Origin: CAVPEW01 sp050247895
GTDB lineage: Bacteria; Actinomycetota; Acidimicrobiia; Acidimicrobiales; VFJN01
Reading direction: 5' to 3'
DNA length: 15,508 nucleotides
Assembly: GCA_050247895.1 (NCBI GenBank)
Contig: JBFWTJ010000067.1
Span: forward strand, 1-15,508
A model generated the notes under the pieces. That model saw nothing but the letters and a program-made list of their open reading frames with translations. It made no database searches and had not been told where the DNA came from. The position numbers and the translations under genes are program-made. Positions 6,462 through 12,807 of this stretch are shown here, one piece after another (position 1 is the stretch's first letter; every line of letters begins with the position of its first letter).

Positions 6462-8186
6462 TCAGGGCAGGGTGATGCGCCTGCTGTCGGTGTCCTCCCA
6501 CGACCAGTCGCCCGCGGACCACCGGGTCGGCACCGGCCGCGCCGACGCCACCACGTCCAGGTCGGCCTCGTCGGCGGGGAGCCGGAACCGGAAGGTGACC
6601 GCCTCGGTCGCCCCGGCCGGGACCCGCACCGCGGTCCCGACCACGAGGTGGTCGCCGTCGGGCCCCTCGACCAACGGGTCCCGGCCGACGACCTCCACGC
6701 CGGTCGCCGCACCCGGCACGGTCAGGGTCAGCACGCCCTGGTACTCGCCCGGGGCCAGGCCCGAATTGTTGTAGGGCCCCACCACGTAGGTGGGCTCGCC
6801 CTCGACCGCCGTCGGGTTGCGGACCTCGACCCGGACCTCGACCACGTCCTCGTCGCCGTCGGCGGCGATCTCCAGGCGGGCGTCGAGGCCCACGAACCAG
6901 TCGAGCTTGTTGCCGCCCCGGTTGACCAGGGACAGCACCAGGCCGTCCTCGGGCACCGCGCCGGCCACGCCGCCGGCCTCGAAGCCGGCCTGGACCTCCT
7001 CGTCGGCCGACCAGGCCATCAGGTGCCGGGTCCGGACCACCCAGCCGAACGAGTCGATGACCGAGCGGTCGATCCGGTCCGAGCGGCCGAGCGCCTCCAG
7101 CGCGGCCCGGGCCACCGCACCCAGCCGGTCCCGCCGCTCGGCCTGGGCCTCGTTGGACACGCCGTCGGCCAGCGCCAGGTACTGGTCGTGGAGCAGGTCG
7201 GCGACGATCCCGTCGGGCGAGACGGGCACCCCGTCGACCTGGACGTCGCCCGACAGCGTCAACAGGAACTGGAGGGCGAAGGGGTCCACGGCGAGCACCC
7301 CGTCGACCGGGCCCCGGCCCGACGCCTCGTAGAGCGCCGCCGCGGTGCGGGCGGTGGCGTCGAAGCGGACCGAGGTGCCCAGGTGGCGGACGTCGCCGTT
7401 GGGGTCCATCCACGGCCACAGCGCGGCCTGGTCGGCGTCGAGCTCGACCGGCTGGGCCGGGACCACCTCCTGGGCCGGTTCGAGCTGGCCGACGGTGATC
7501 TCGCCCGCGGTGACCTCGAGGGTCCCCCACTGGAGGAACATGCCCGACCCGTTCTGCATCTGGGCGTTGTTGGCCGCCAGCAGCAGCCAACGCCCCGGCC
7601 CGTCGAGCGCGTCGGCCAGGCTCCCGGCCACCAGCCGCGTCCGCTCCAGGGTGGCGCGCATGTCGTCGAGGTCGCCGCCCAGCTCCTCACGGGCGTCGGC
7701 CAGCCGACCGATGAGGCCGCCGGTCGGCCCGAGGTCGACGCCGCCGATCGTGGCCTCCAGGCCGGCGGCCACCTCGGCCACCTGGCGCAGGACCGCGGTG
7801 CGCCCGGCCCCGGCGGGCAACGGACCGGACAGGACGGGGTCGAGCTCGGCCAGCGCGGCCCGACCCGCGGCGACGACCTCGTCGGTCGAGTGGGCCATGG
7901 CCGATGCCGAGCGCAGCTGCCGGCCGAGCACCGGCACGATCCGCAGGGGAGCCAGCACCGGGTGGCCCAACCGGTCGTCGGCCGCCGCGAACCGGGCCCC
8001 GGCCGCGTCCAGCTCGGCCCGGCCCTCACCCTCGAGGAGGCCGGCCGGGCCGACGTGCTGGACCTGCCGGACCAGCTCCCGCCCGGCCTGGATGTCGTCG
8101 TGCGCCCGCACGACGATCCAGGCGCACCAGGCCGACCACACGGCCACGCCCAGGCCCGCCAGGACGAGGGCGCGGCGCACGGTCAC
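6462..8186 (-). CDS. DUF4012-like membrane-anchored extracytoplasmic protein
   Basis: A 574-aa protein with one N-terminal transmembrane segment (about 5-26) and a long extracytoplasmic part. An alpha-helical region (about 30-195) precedes RWLLLAANNAQMQNGSGMF (199-217), which resembles the conserved opening of DUF4012 domains (RYLLLxxNNAExR...GG). The rest, to about 450, has the DUF4012 look (VLAVDPFALQFLL, a region with DQYLALAD), and the C-terminus (about 455-574) is a beta-rich region with NPTAVEG and PYNNSGLAPGEY. The function of DUF4012 is unknown; the genes often sit near cell-surface polysaccharide or envelope genes. The GTG start at 8186 overlaps the stop of the LPXTG gene (GTGA), so the two are translationally coupled. 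Any longer reading upstream would run into the LPXTG gene and lacks support. Confidence 0.78.
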   Translation of the reverse strand: MTVRRALVLAGLGVAVWSAWCAWIVVRAHDDIQAGRELVRQVQHVGPAGLLEGEGRAELDAAGARFAAADDRLGHPVLAPLRIVPVLGRQLRSASAMAHSTDEVVAAGRAALAELDPVLSGPLPAGAGRTAVLRQVAEVAAGLEATIGGVDLGPTGGLIGRLADAREELGGDLDDMRATLERTRLVAGSLADALDGPGRWLLLAANNAQMQNGSGMFLQWGTLEVTAGEITVGQLEPAQEVVPAQPVELDADQAALWPWMDPNGDVRHLGTSVRFDATARTAAALYEASGRGPVDGVLAVDPFALQFLLTLSGDVQVDGVPVSPDGIVADLLHDQYLALADGVSNEAQAERRDRLGAVARAALEALGRSDRIDRSVIDSFGWVVRTRHLMAWSADEEVQAGFEAGGVAGAVPEDGLVLSLVNRGGNKLDWFVGLDARLEIAADGDEDVVEVRVEVRNPTAVEGEPTYVVGPYNNSGLAPGEYQGVLTLTVPGAATGVEVVGRDPLVEGPDGDHLVVGTAVRVPAGATEAVTFRFRLPADEADLDVVASARPVPTRWSAGDWSWEDTDSRRITLP

Positions 8187-8524
8187 GCGCGATGGCGGCG
8201 CCTGGACATCGTGGTCAGCGTGACGCCGCCCACGATGGCGGTCACCGCGAGGGCGGACAGGGCCGCCACGTCGCTCCCGGTGACCGGCAGCGAACCCCGG
8301 GTGACCTGGACGCCGAGGACCTCGACCGGCTTGCGGGTCGGCGCGGCCTTCTTCACGACCTTCTCGGAGCTGCCCCGGTCGACCTTCGGACCCGGGTCCT
8401 TCGGGCACTCGACGATGCCGGCGTGCCCGGCGTTGGGGCACGTCTGGGCCGATGCCGCCCCACCCGGGAGCACCAGCACCAACGCGCCGAAGAGGACCGC
8501 CATGAACCTGCCCGTTGCCCGCAT
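8183..8524 (-). CDS. Secreted LPXTG cell-wall-anchored mini-protein
   Basis: A 113-aa precursor. Residues 1-27 form a signal peptide (hydrophobic MAVLFGALVLVLPGG, then AASAQ). The mature part is a short charged stalk of about 50 residues with two cysteines (Cys29, Cys40) that could pair. At the C-terminus is a complete sorting signal: LPVTG (79-83), a hydrophobic span (about 85-105) and a basic tail SRRRHRA. This is a sortase substrate by all three criteria, unless the motif is only a membrane tail. Start ATG 8524 was chosen over an in-frame ATG at 8566 because it begins exactly at the signal peptide and sits 6 nt after TACCTT, the leaderless spacing common here. The stop overlaps the DUF4012 start. 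No sortase gene is in the window. Confidence 0.82.
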   Translation of the reverse strand: MRATGRFMAVLFGALVLVLPGGAASAQTCPNAGHAGIVECPKDPGPKVDRGSSEKVVKKAAPTRKPVEVLGVQVTRGSLPVTGSDVAALSALAVTAIVGGVTLTTMSRRRHRA

Positions 8525-8530
8525 GGCAGC

Positions 8531-8536
8531 AAGGTA
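8531..8536 (-). promoter_or_regulatory. Candidate leaderless -10 (TACCTT) of the LPXTG-DUF4012 operon
   Basis: TACCTT fits TAnnnT and is 6 nt upstream of the ATG at 8524, so transcription would begin at or next to the start codon. No -35 of the TTGACA type is seen, but 11-bp-period direct repeats lie upstream at 8566-8592. Confidence 0.5.
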
Positions 8537-8565
8537 CGACGGATCACCGGCCGTTTGCACGATCA

Positions 8566-8592
8566 TCAGCGATCCTTCAGCGAAGTCTCAGC
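8566..8592 (-). promoter_or_regulatory. Three 11-bp-period direct repeats (GCTGA), candidate activator site
   Basis: Read on the minus strand, GCTGA occurs three times at 8592-8588, 8581-8577 and 8570-8566, spaced exactly 11 bp. This places the repeats at about -42 to -68 relative to the predicted leaderless start of the LPXTG gene. Eleven-bp direct repeats just upstream of a promoter lacking a -35 are the layout of OmpR/PhoB-family and SARP-type activator sites. Which protein binds is unknown. Confidence 0.45.
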
Positions 8593-8632
8593 TCCCCGAC
8601 AGCCTGGAGCCCCGGCGCGTAGGCCGAACGAC

Positions 8633-9487
8633 TCAGCGGCGGTGGTCGTAGAAGCCGCGACCGCTCTTGCGACCGAGCTGGCCCGCGGCGACCATCCGGC
8701 GCAGGGCGGGCACCGCGGCGTAGTTGGGGTCGCGGAACTCGTCGTAGAGGGCGTCGAGGATGGCCAGCGACGTGTCCAGGCCGACCAGGTCGAGCAGGGC
8801 CAGCGGACCCATCGGGAAGTTGCAGCCCCCCTTCATCGCCGCGTCGATGTCGTCGCGCGAGGCGGTCCCCGACTCCAGCATCCGAACGGCGTTGTTCAGG
8901 TAGGGGAACAGCAGGGCGTTGACGACGAAGCCGGCCCGGTCCTTGACCTCGACCGGCGACTTGCCGCAGCGCTCGGCCACCTCGCGGGCGGTGGCGATCG
9001 TGGCATCGGACGCGGTCAGCGGGCGCACCACCTCGACCAGCGACATGGTGGGCGCCGGGTTGAAGAAGTGGAGGCCGCAGACCCGGTCCGGCCGCTCGGT
9101 CGACACGGCCAGGTCGACCACGGGCAGCGTGGAGGTGTTGGTGGCCAGGATGGCCGACTCCTGCACCGCGCCGTCGAGCTGGCGGAACAGGTCCCGCTTG
9201 ACCGCCAGGTCCTCGACGACCGACTCGACGACCAGGTCGCAGTCGTGCAGGTCGCCGAGGTGGTGGGTGGGCGTGACCCGGGAAAGGGCCTCCTTGGCTA
9301 CGTCGGCCTCGAGGCGCCCCCGCTCGACCTGCCGGCCCAGGCTCTTCTCGAGGGCGGCCACGGTGGCCTCGGCCGTCTCCTGCTGGCGGGACCGCAGCAC
9401 CACGTCGAACCCGGCCCGGGCGGCGACCTCGGCGATCCCGGCCCCCATGATCCCTGCGCCCACGATGCCCAGACGGCGGATGCTCAT
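8633..9487 (-). CDS. 3-hydroxyacyl-CoA (3-hydroxybutyryl-CoA) dehydrogenase
   Basis: A 284-aa NAD(P)-dependent dehydrogenase of the short-chain 3-hydroxyacyl-CoA family (Hbd/FadB2/MmgB length). It has a Rossmann GAGIMG (10-15), ATNTSTLPV and GLHFFNPAP motifs. Ser119, His140, Glu152 and Asn190 have the same spacing as the catalytic and substrate residues of mammalian HADH (intervals 21, 12, 38). The C-terminal domain (about 185-284) carries RAGFVVNALLFPYLNNA and PMGPLALLDLVGLD. It interconverts (S)-3-hydroxybutyryl-CoA and acetoacetyl-CoA, in fatty-acid breakdown or butyryl/crotonyl-CoA metabolism. Start ATG 9487 lies 6 nt after TAGCTT and has no Shine-Dalgarno, so it is probably leaderless. 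It is divergent from the S51-like gene at 9554. Confidence 0.93.
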   Translation of the reverse strand: MSIRRLGIVGAGIMGAGIAEVAARAGFDVVLRSRQQETAEATVAALEKSLGRQVERGRLEADVAKEALSRVTPTHHLGDLHDCDLVVESVVEDLAVKRDLFRQLDGAVQESAILATNTSTLPVVDLAVSTERPDRVCGLHFFNPAPTMSLVEVVRPLTASDATIATAREVAERCGKSPVEVKDRAGFVVNALLFPYLNNAVRMLESGTASRDDIDAAMKGGCNFPMGPLALLDLVGLDTSLAILDALYDEFRDPNYAAVPALRRMVAAGQLGRKSGRGFYDHRR

Positions 9488-9493
9488 CGCACG

Positions 9494-9499
9494 AAGCTA
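9494..9499 (-). promoter_or_regulatory. Leaderless -10 (TAGCTT) of the hydroxyacyl-CoA dehydrogenase gene
   Basis: TAGCTT lies on the minus strand, 6 nt (cgtgcg) before ATG 9487. It sits within an 11-mer, cggtagcttcg (9502-9492), that recurs identically on the plus strand before the divergent gene. Confidence 0.55.
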
Positions 9500-9541
9500 C
9501 CGGCTGGTAACCGGGCGGGGCCAGGCAGGCGGGCGCCGCGG

Positions 9542-9547
9542 TAGCTT
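9542..9547 (+). promoter_or_regulatory. Leaderless -10 (TAGCTT) of the S51-like gene
   Basis: TAGCTT lies 6 nt (cggccg) before ATG 9554, inside the 11-mer cggtagcttcg (9539-9549), the mirror copy of the one at 9492-9502. No Shine-Dalgarno precedes the ATG. Confidence 0.55.
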
Positions 9548-9553
9548 CGGCCG

Positions 9554-10252
9554 ATGCCCGGCACGTTGGCCCTCATCGGTGGTGGCGAGTGGAGCGACGG
9601 CTGCACCTTCGACGAGGCGCTGCTGGCCGCGAGCGGCGGTGCCGAGGTGGCGGTGATCCCGGCCGGCGCGGCCTACGAGCACCCCGAGCGGGCGCTGGCC
9701 CGGGCCGCCCTGTGGTTCGAGGGGCTCGGCGCGGTGGTGCGGGAGATCCCGGTGCGGACCCGGCCCGAGGCGCTCGACCCGGCCAACGCGGCCCGGGTCC
9801 GCGACGCCCGCTTCACCTACCTGTGCGGCGAGTCGCCCATGCACCTGCGCTCGGTCCTCATGCACAGCCCGGTGTGGGAGGCGCTCGTGGACGCTTGGCT
9901 CGGCGGGGCCGTCCTGGCCGGCACGGCGGCCGGCGCGATGGTCCTGTGCGACCCGATGGTCGACCCCCGGGGCGGTGCCCTCACCCTCGGGCTGGGCCTG
10001 CTGCCGGGCACCGCGGTGATGCCCCACTACGACACCTGGAGCGACGACAAGGCCCGGCGCACCGAGCAGATCGCGCCGGCCGGCACCCGGCTGGTCGGCA
10101 TCGCCGAGCGCACGGCGCTGATCTGGTCGCCCGAGGGGGGCTGGTCGTCCGAGGGCGTGGGCGACGTGCAGGTCCACCTCGACGGCCGCGCCGGGGAGCT
10201 GGGCGACCTGGTCCCGCCCCGGGCCGAGCGCCAGCCCGCGACGACGCCCTGA
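9554..10252 (+). CDS. Peptidase S51/cyanophycinase-like protein lacking the nucleophile serine
   Basis: A 232-aa protein of the type 1 glutamine-amidotransferase-like/S51 fold (PepE, cyanophycinase). It opens with ALIGGGEW, continues VAVIPAGAAYEHPE and YLCGESPMHLRSVL, and has the elbow VLAGTAAGAMVLCDPM followed by VMPHYDTW. In S51 enzymes the elbow is G-x-S-A-G with Ser as nucleophile. Here it is G123-T-A125-A-G127 (codon GCG at 9926-9928), so the nucleophile is missing, while the presumed catalytic His158 remains. The protein is therefore probably not a serine peptidase; it may be a binding protein or use other chemistry. Start ATG 9554 lies 6 nt after TAGCTT (leaderless). The stop faces that of the FKBP gene across 45 bp. 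Confidence 0.82.
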   Translation: MPGTLALIGGGEWSDGCTFDEALLAASGGAEVAVIPAGAAYEHPERALARAALWFEGLGAVVREIPVRTRPEALDPANAARVRDARFTYLCGESPMHLRSVLMHSPVWEALVDAWLGGAVLAGTAAGAMVLCDPMVDPRGGALTLGLGLLPGTAVMPHYDTWSDDKARRTEQIAPAGTRLVGIAERTALIWSPEGGWSSEGVGDVQVHLDGRAGELGDLVPPRAERQPATTP

Positions 10253-10297
10253 CCGGCCCGGCCGGGCACGGGCACCGGAGCTCGCCGGCCCGGGCGT
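10253..10297. terminator. Convergent GC-rich spacer with palindrome
   Basis: The 45-bp spacer between two converging genes is almost entirely G and C and contains the perfect 10-bp palindrome cccggccggg (10257-10266), then several ccgg/cccggg blocks that can pair with it. It may act as a two-way terminator; no T-run is present on either strand. Confidence 0.3.
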
Positions 10298-10894
10298 TCA
10301 GGCCTTGCGGATGTCGACGACGTCGATCTCGAAGGCCAGCGGGGTGTCGGGCGGGATGTTGGGCCGACCGGCCGAGCCGTAGGCCTTCTCCGCACCGATC
10401 TCCAGGCGGCGGCGCTCGCCGGCCTTGACGCCCACGAGGCCCTCGTTCCAGCCGTCGATGACCCCACCGGGGATGGTCACCTCGAGGGGCTCCCCCCGCT
10501 CCCACGACTGGTCGAACTCCTCGCCGGAGGGCAGGACACCCACGTAGTGGGCCACGATCGTGTCGCCGGCGACGAGCGCCTCGCCCTCGCCCTCGATCAG
10601 GGTGGTGACCTCGACGGCGTCGGGGGCCAGGTCGGCCGGGGCGCCCTCGGGGGTGGGCGGGGTCCGGGCGAGGACCTCCTCGACCAGCTCGGGGTCCTCC
10701 GTGCCGGCGGCCTCGCCGTCGTCGTCGTCACCGGACAGCAGGGCGACCAGGGCCCCGATCAGGACGACGCCGCCGACCAGCAGCAGCAGGGTGCGGATCT
10801 GCTTGCCCCGCTGGCGGCGCTTGGTCGTGCGCGCCGTCTCGACCTGCTTGACCTGGCGGCTCTCCCGCTGGCGCTCTCGCTTCGGGCTCGGCAT
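10298..10894 (-). CDS. Membrane-anchored FKBP-type peptidyl-prolyl cis-trans isomerase
   Basis: A 198-aa protein. Residues 1-33 are highly basic (KRERQRESRQ, TTKRRQRGKQ), followed by one transmembrane segment (about 35-54, LLLLVGGVVLIGALVALL), an acidic linker (SGDDDDGEAAG) and an FKBP domain (about 95-197). The positive-inside rule puts the FKBP domain outside the membrane. The domain keeps the usual binding-pocket residues in VAHYVGVLPSGEEFDQS, VIDGWNEGL, RRLEIGAEKAYGSAG, IPPDTPLAFEID, so it should be an active prolyl isomerase helping to fold exported proteins. Start ATG 10894 lies 9 nt after TATCGT without a Shine-Dalgarno. It is divergent from bldD. Confidence 0.93.
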   Translation of the reverse strand: MPSPKRERQRESRQVKQVETARTTKRRQRGKQIRTLLLLVGGVVLIGALVALLSGDDDDGEAAGTEDPELVEEVLARTPPTPEGAPADLAPDAVEVTTLIEGEGEALVAGDTIVAHYVGVLPSGEEFDQSWERGEPLEVTIPGGVIDGWNEGLVGVKAGERRRLEIGAEKAYGSAGRPNIPPDTPLAFEIDVVDIRKA

Positions 10895-10903
10895 CGGGCG
10901 AGC

Positions 10904-10909
10904 ACGATA
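10904..10909 (-). promoter_or_regulatory. Candidate -10 (TATCGT) of the FKBP gene
   Basis: TATCGT fits TAnnnT and lies 9 nt upstream of ATG 10894 on the minus strand, slightly further than the 6-8 nt seen at other leaderless starts in this window but still compatible with a leaderless or near-leaderless mRNA. Confidence 0.4.
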
Positions 10910-10962
10910 CCGGCCCTGCCGGGGGTCCCGATCCGCGCTCTCCTGAAAGAGGGACTAACGGT

Positions 10963-10978
10963 GCAATGCCCGCATTGC
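10963..10978. promoter_or_regulatory. Palindromic operator candidate upstream of bldD
   Basis: gcaatgc-cc-gcattgc is a perfect 7-bp inverted repeat with a 2-bp centre, AT-richer than its surroundings. It ends one base before the TAGGGT hexamer at 10980, so it would occupy the -35/-10 spacer of the bldD promoter, an ideal repressor position. It does not closely resemble the known BldD box, so autoregulation is only one possibility. Confidence 0.5.
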
Positions 10979-10979
10979 G

Positions 10980-10985
10980 TAGGGT
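10980..10985 (+). promoter_or_regulatory. Candidate -10 (TAGGGT) of bldD
   Basis: TAGGGT fits TAnnnT and lies 37 nt before ATG 11023. The resulting leader of about 30 nt carries the AGGGGAG ribosome site at 11008-11014, so this gene is leadered, unlike several of its neighbours. Confidence 0.4.
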
Positions 10986-11022
10986 TTGCCGCACGAGGCG
11001 TCGACCGAGGGGAGCGCGCCCG

Positions 11023-11523
11023 ATGACCGCGAACGACGACGAGCCGGGTGGCACCACGTTCTCCGCCGAGGTCGGCCAGCGCCTGCGCGCCGTGCGCCGG
11101 GGCAAGGGCCTGTCGCTCGACGAGGTGGAGTCCAGCTCCGGCGGCCGGTGGAGCGCCTCGGCGGTGGGTGCCTACGAGCGGGGCTTCCGCAACCTCAGCC
11201 TCCCCCGCCTGCGGGAGCTGGCCGAGTTCTACGACGTGCCCATGTCGGTCCTGCTGGGCGAGGGCGAGCTCATCGGTGCCGGCCCCCGGACCGGCAAGCT
11301 CGTCCTGGACCTCGTCGCGCTCCAGGGCGTGGACCGGCCCGAGGCCGACGCCGTCCTGCGCTACCTGCGCTCGATCATCCTCGAGCGGGGCGACTACAAC
11401 GGCCGGATCCTGTCCATCCGCCGGGACGACATGCGGGCCCTGTGCTCGCTGCTCCAGCAGGACGAGGCCGCCGCGCTCGACACCCTGAGGGAGTGGAGCG
11501 CGCTGGTCGAACCGGCCACCTGA
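11023..11523 (+). CDS. bldD: BldD-like c-di-GMP-responsive transcriptional regulator
   Basis: A 166-aa protein (Streptomyces BldD is about the same length). The N-terminal helix-turn-helix (about 14-77) includes GQRLRAVRRGKGLSLDEVE, SAVGAYERGFRNLSLPRLREL and FYDVPMSVLL, typical XRE-type and BldD-like. After a short linker, the C-terminal domain begins GKLVLDLVAL and holds RGDYNGRILSIRRDD: Arg122, Asp124, then eight residues, Arg133 and Asp136. This is exactly the RxD-x8-RxxD signature that binds c-di-GMP and dimerises BldD in Streptomyces. It should therefore be a c-di-GMP-dependent DNA-binding regulator; its targets here are unknown. Start ATG 11023 has AGGGGAG 8 nt upstream; an in-frame ATG at 10966 lies inside the palindrome and promoter, so it is rejected. 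lysC follows after 67 bp with its own promoter. Confidence 0.93.
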   Translation: MTANDDEPGGTTFSAEVGQRLRAVRRGKGLSLDEVESSSGGRWSASAVGAYERGFRNLSLPRLRELAEFYDVPMSVLLGEGELIGAGPRTGKLVLDLVALQGVDRPEADAVLRYLRSIILERGDYNGRILSIRRDDMRALCSLLQQDEAAALDTLREWSALVEPAT

Positions 11524-11576
11524 ACCCGGTCCGCCCGGGCCGCGGGACGGCTTCGTCGGACGGCGGATCCCGCCGG

Positions 11577-11582
11577 TAGCGT
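11577..11582 (+). promoter_or_regulatory. Candidate leaderless -10 (TAGCGT) of lysC, with a small hairpin in front
   Basis: TAGCGT lies 8 nt before GTG 11591, and no Shine-Dalgarno is present. Directly upstream, cggcgg-atc-ccgccg (11561-11575) is a perfect 6-bp inverted repeat that would fill the promoter spacer, or could serve as a weak bldD terminator. Confidence 0.45.
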
Positions 11583-11590
11583 CGTCCGCC

Positions 11591-12802
11591 GTGCTCGTCG
11601 TCCAGAAGTTCGGTGGGACGTCGGTCGCCGACCCCGAGCGGATGCGGGAGGTGGCCGACCACGTCACCCGCACCGCCCGCCACGGCAACCAGGTCGTGGT
11701 CGTCGTGTCGGCCATGGGCAAGGAGACCGACGAGCTCATCCGCCTGGCCCACGAGGTGTCCACGGTCCACCCGGGCCGCGAGATGGACATGCTCATCACC
11801 GCGGGCGAGCGCAAGGCCACCGCGCTGCTGTGCATGGCCCTGCACGACATGGGCGTCCCGGCCGACAGCTTCACCGGCAGCCAGGCCGGCTTCATCACCG
11901 ACACCGCCCACACCAACGCCAAGATCGTCGAGATGCGGCCCGACCGGATCCGCGCCGCCCTCGACGCCGGCCGGGTCGCCGTGGTCGGCGGGGCCCAGGG
12001 CGTGTCGACCGACCGGGACGTGACGTTCCTCGGCCGCGGCGGCTCGGACACCACGGCGGTGGCCCTGGCCCACGCCCTGGGCGCCGACGCCTGCGAGCTC
12101 TACACCGACGTGTCGGGCGTGTTCACCGCCGACCCCCGCGTGGTGCCCGTGGCCCGGCGCATGTCGGCCATCAGCTTCGACGAGATGCTGGAGATGTGCG
12201 CGTGCGGCTGCCCCAAGCCGGCCATGCGCTCCGTCGAGTTCGCCCGGACCTGGAAGGTGCGCCTCCACGTCCGGTCGGCGTTCACCTGGGAACCCGGCAC
12301 GTGGGTGCAGGAGGAGGACCCCACCATGGAGCAGGCCATCGTCTCGGCGGTCGTCCACGACGCCACCGAGGCCAAGGTCACCGTCGCCGGCGTGCCGGAC
12401 CGGCCCGGCGTGGCCGCCCGGATCTTCCGCCGCCTGGCCGACGCCGACGTCAACGTCGACATGATCGTCCAGAACGTGTCCGACCACGGCGTGACCGACA
12501 TCTCCTTCACCGTGCCCACCGAGAGCCTGGCCACCGCCGAGGCGATCTGCCGCTCGGAGGCCGGCGAGGTCCACGCCACCGGGGTGACCACCGACGCCGA
12601 CATCGCCCGGGTCAGCCTGGTCGGCGCGGGGATGAAGACCAACCCCGGCGTGGCCGCAACGATGTTCGAGGTGCTGGCCGACGCCGGCATCAACATCGAG
12701 ATGATCTCCACGTCGGCCATCCGCGTGTCCTGCGTGGTCCGCCACGACGACGTCGAGAAGGCGGTGCAGGTCCTCCACACCACCTTCGGCCTCGACGCCT
12801 GA
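11591..12802 (+). CDS. lysC: Aspartate kinase (alpha subunit)
   Basis: A 403-aa aspartokinase catalysing ATP-dependent phosphorylation of aspartate, the first step to lysine/DAP, threonine and methionine. The kinase domain (1-245) has QKFGGTSV (5-12), TAGERKATALL and a FLGRGGSDTTAVALA segment with DVSGVFTADPR. Two ACT domains follow: about 262-330 (KVTVAGVPDRPGVAARIF) and about 342-403 (VSLVGAGMKTNPGVAATMF), which in related enzymes bind Lys and Thr for concerted feedback. Length and order are those of actinobacterial LysC (alpha2beta2). Start GTG 11591 begins exactly at the conserved LVVQKFGGTS; it lies 8 nt after TAGCGT and appears leaderless. asd follows after 56 bp. Confidence 0.96.
   Translation: MLVVQKFGGTSVADPERMREVADHVTRTARHGNQVVVVVSAMGKETDELIRLAHEVSTVHPGREMDMLITAGERKATALLCMALHDMGVPADSFTGSQAGFITDTAHTNAKIVEMRPDRIRAALDAGRVAVVGGAQGVSTDRDVTFLGRGGSDTTAVALAHALGADACELYTDVSGVFTADPRVVPVARRMSAISFDEMLEMCACGCPKPAMRSVEFARTWKVRLHVRSAFTWEPGTWVQEEDPTMEQAIVSAVVHDATEAKVTVAGVPDRPGVAARIFRRLADADVNVDMIVQNVSDHGVTDISFTVPTESLATAEAICRSEAGEVHATGVTTDADIARVSLVGAGMKTNPGVAATMFEVLADAGINIEMISTSAIRVSCVVRHDDVEKAVQVLHTTFGLDA
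12326..12802 (+). CDS. lysC: Aspartate kinase beta subunit from an internal start
   Basis: Inside lysC, in frame, ATG 12326 is preceded by AGGAGG (12312-12317) spaced 8 nt. It would give a 158-aa protein starting MEQAIVSAVVHD and consisting of the two ACT domains alone. In Corynebacterium glutamicum the beta subunit starts at the equivalent place (MEEAVLTGV) from an internal site, and the holoenzyme is alpha2beta2. The site and position here agree, so separate translation of a regulatory beta subunit is likely, though the AGGAGG is also part of a Glu-Glu-coding stretch. Confidence 0.7.
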   Translation: MEQAIVSAVVHDATEAKVTVAGVPDRPGVAARIFRRLADADVNVDMIVQNVSDHGVTDISFTVPTESLATAEAICRSEAGEVHATGVTTDADIARVSLVGAGMKTNPGVAATMFEVLADAGINIEMISTSAIRVSCVVRHDDVEKAVQVLHTTFGLDA

Positions 12803-12807
12803 ACCCG

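Noticed and set aside
5675..6712. Upstream extension of the mutase frame across aat
   Set aside because: The extension overlaps the well-supported aat gene, and family homology begins near ATG 5674.
8525..8566. Longer LPXTG protein from the ATG at 8566
   Set aside because: It would place 14 residues before the signal peptide and include the TACCTT promoter box in the coding region.
10966..11022. Longer BldD starting at ATG 10966
   Set aside because: That ATG is within the promoter palindrome, has no ribosome site, and the extra residues (Arg-rich) do not resemble BldD. ATG 11023 has a good site and gives the family length.
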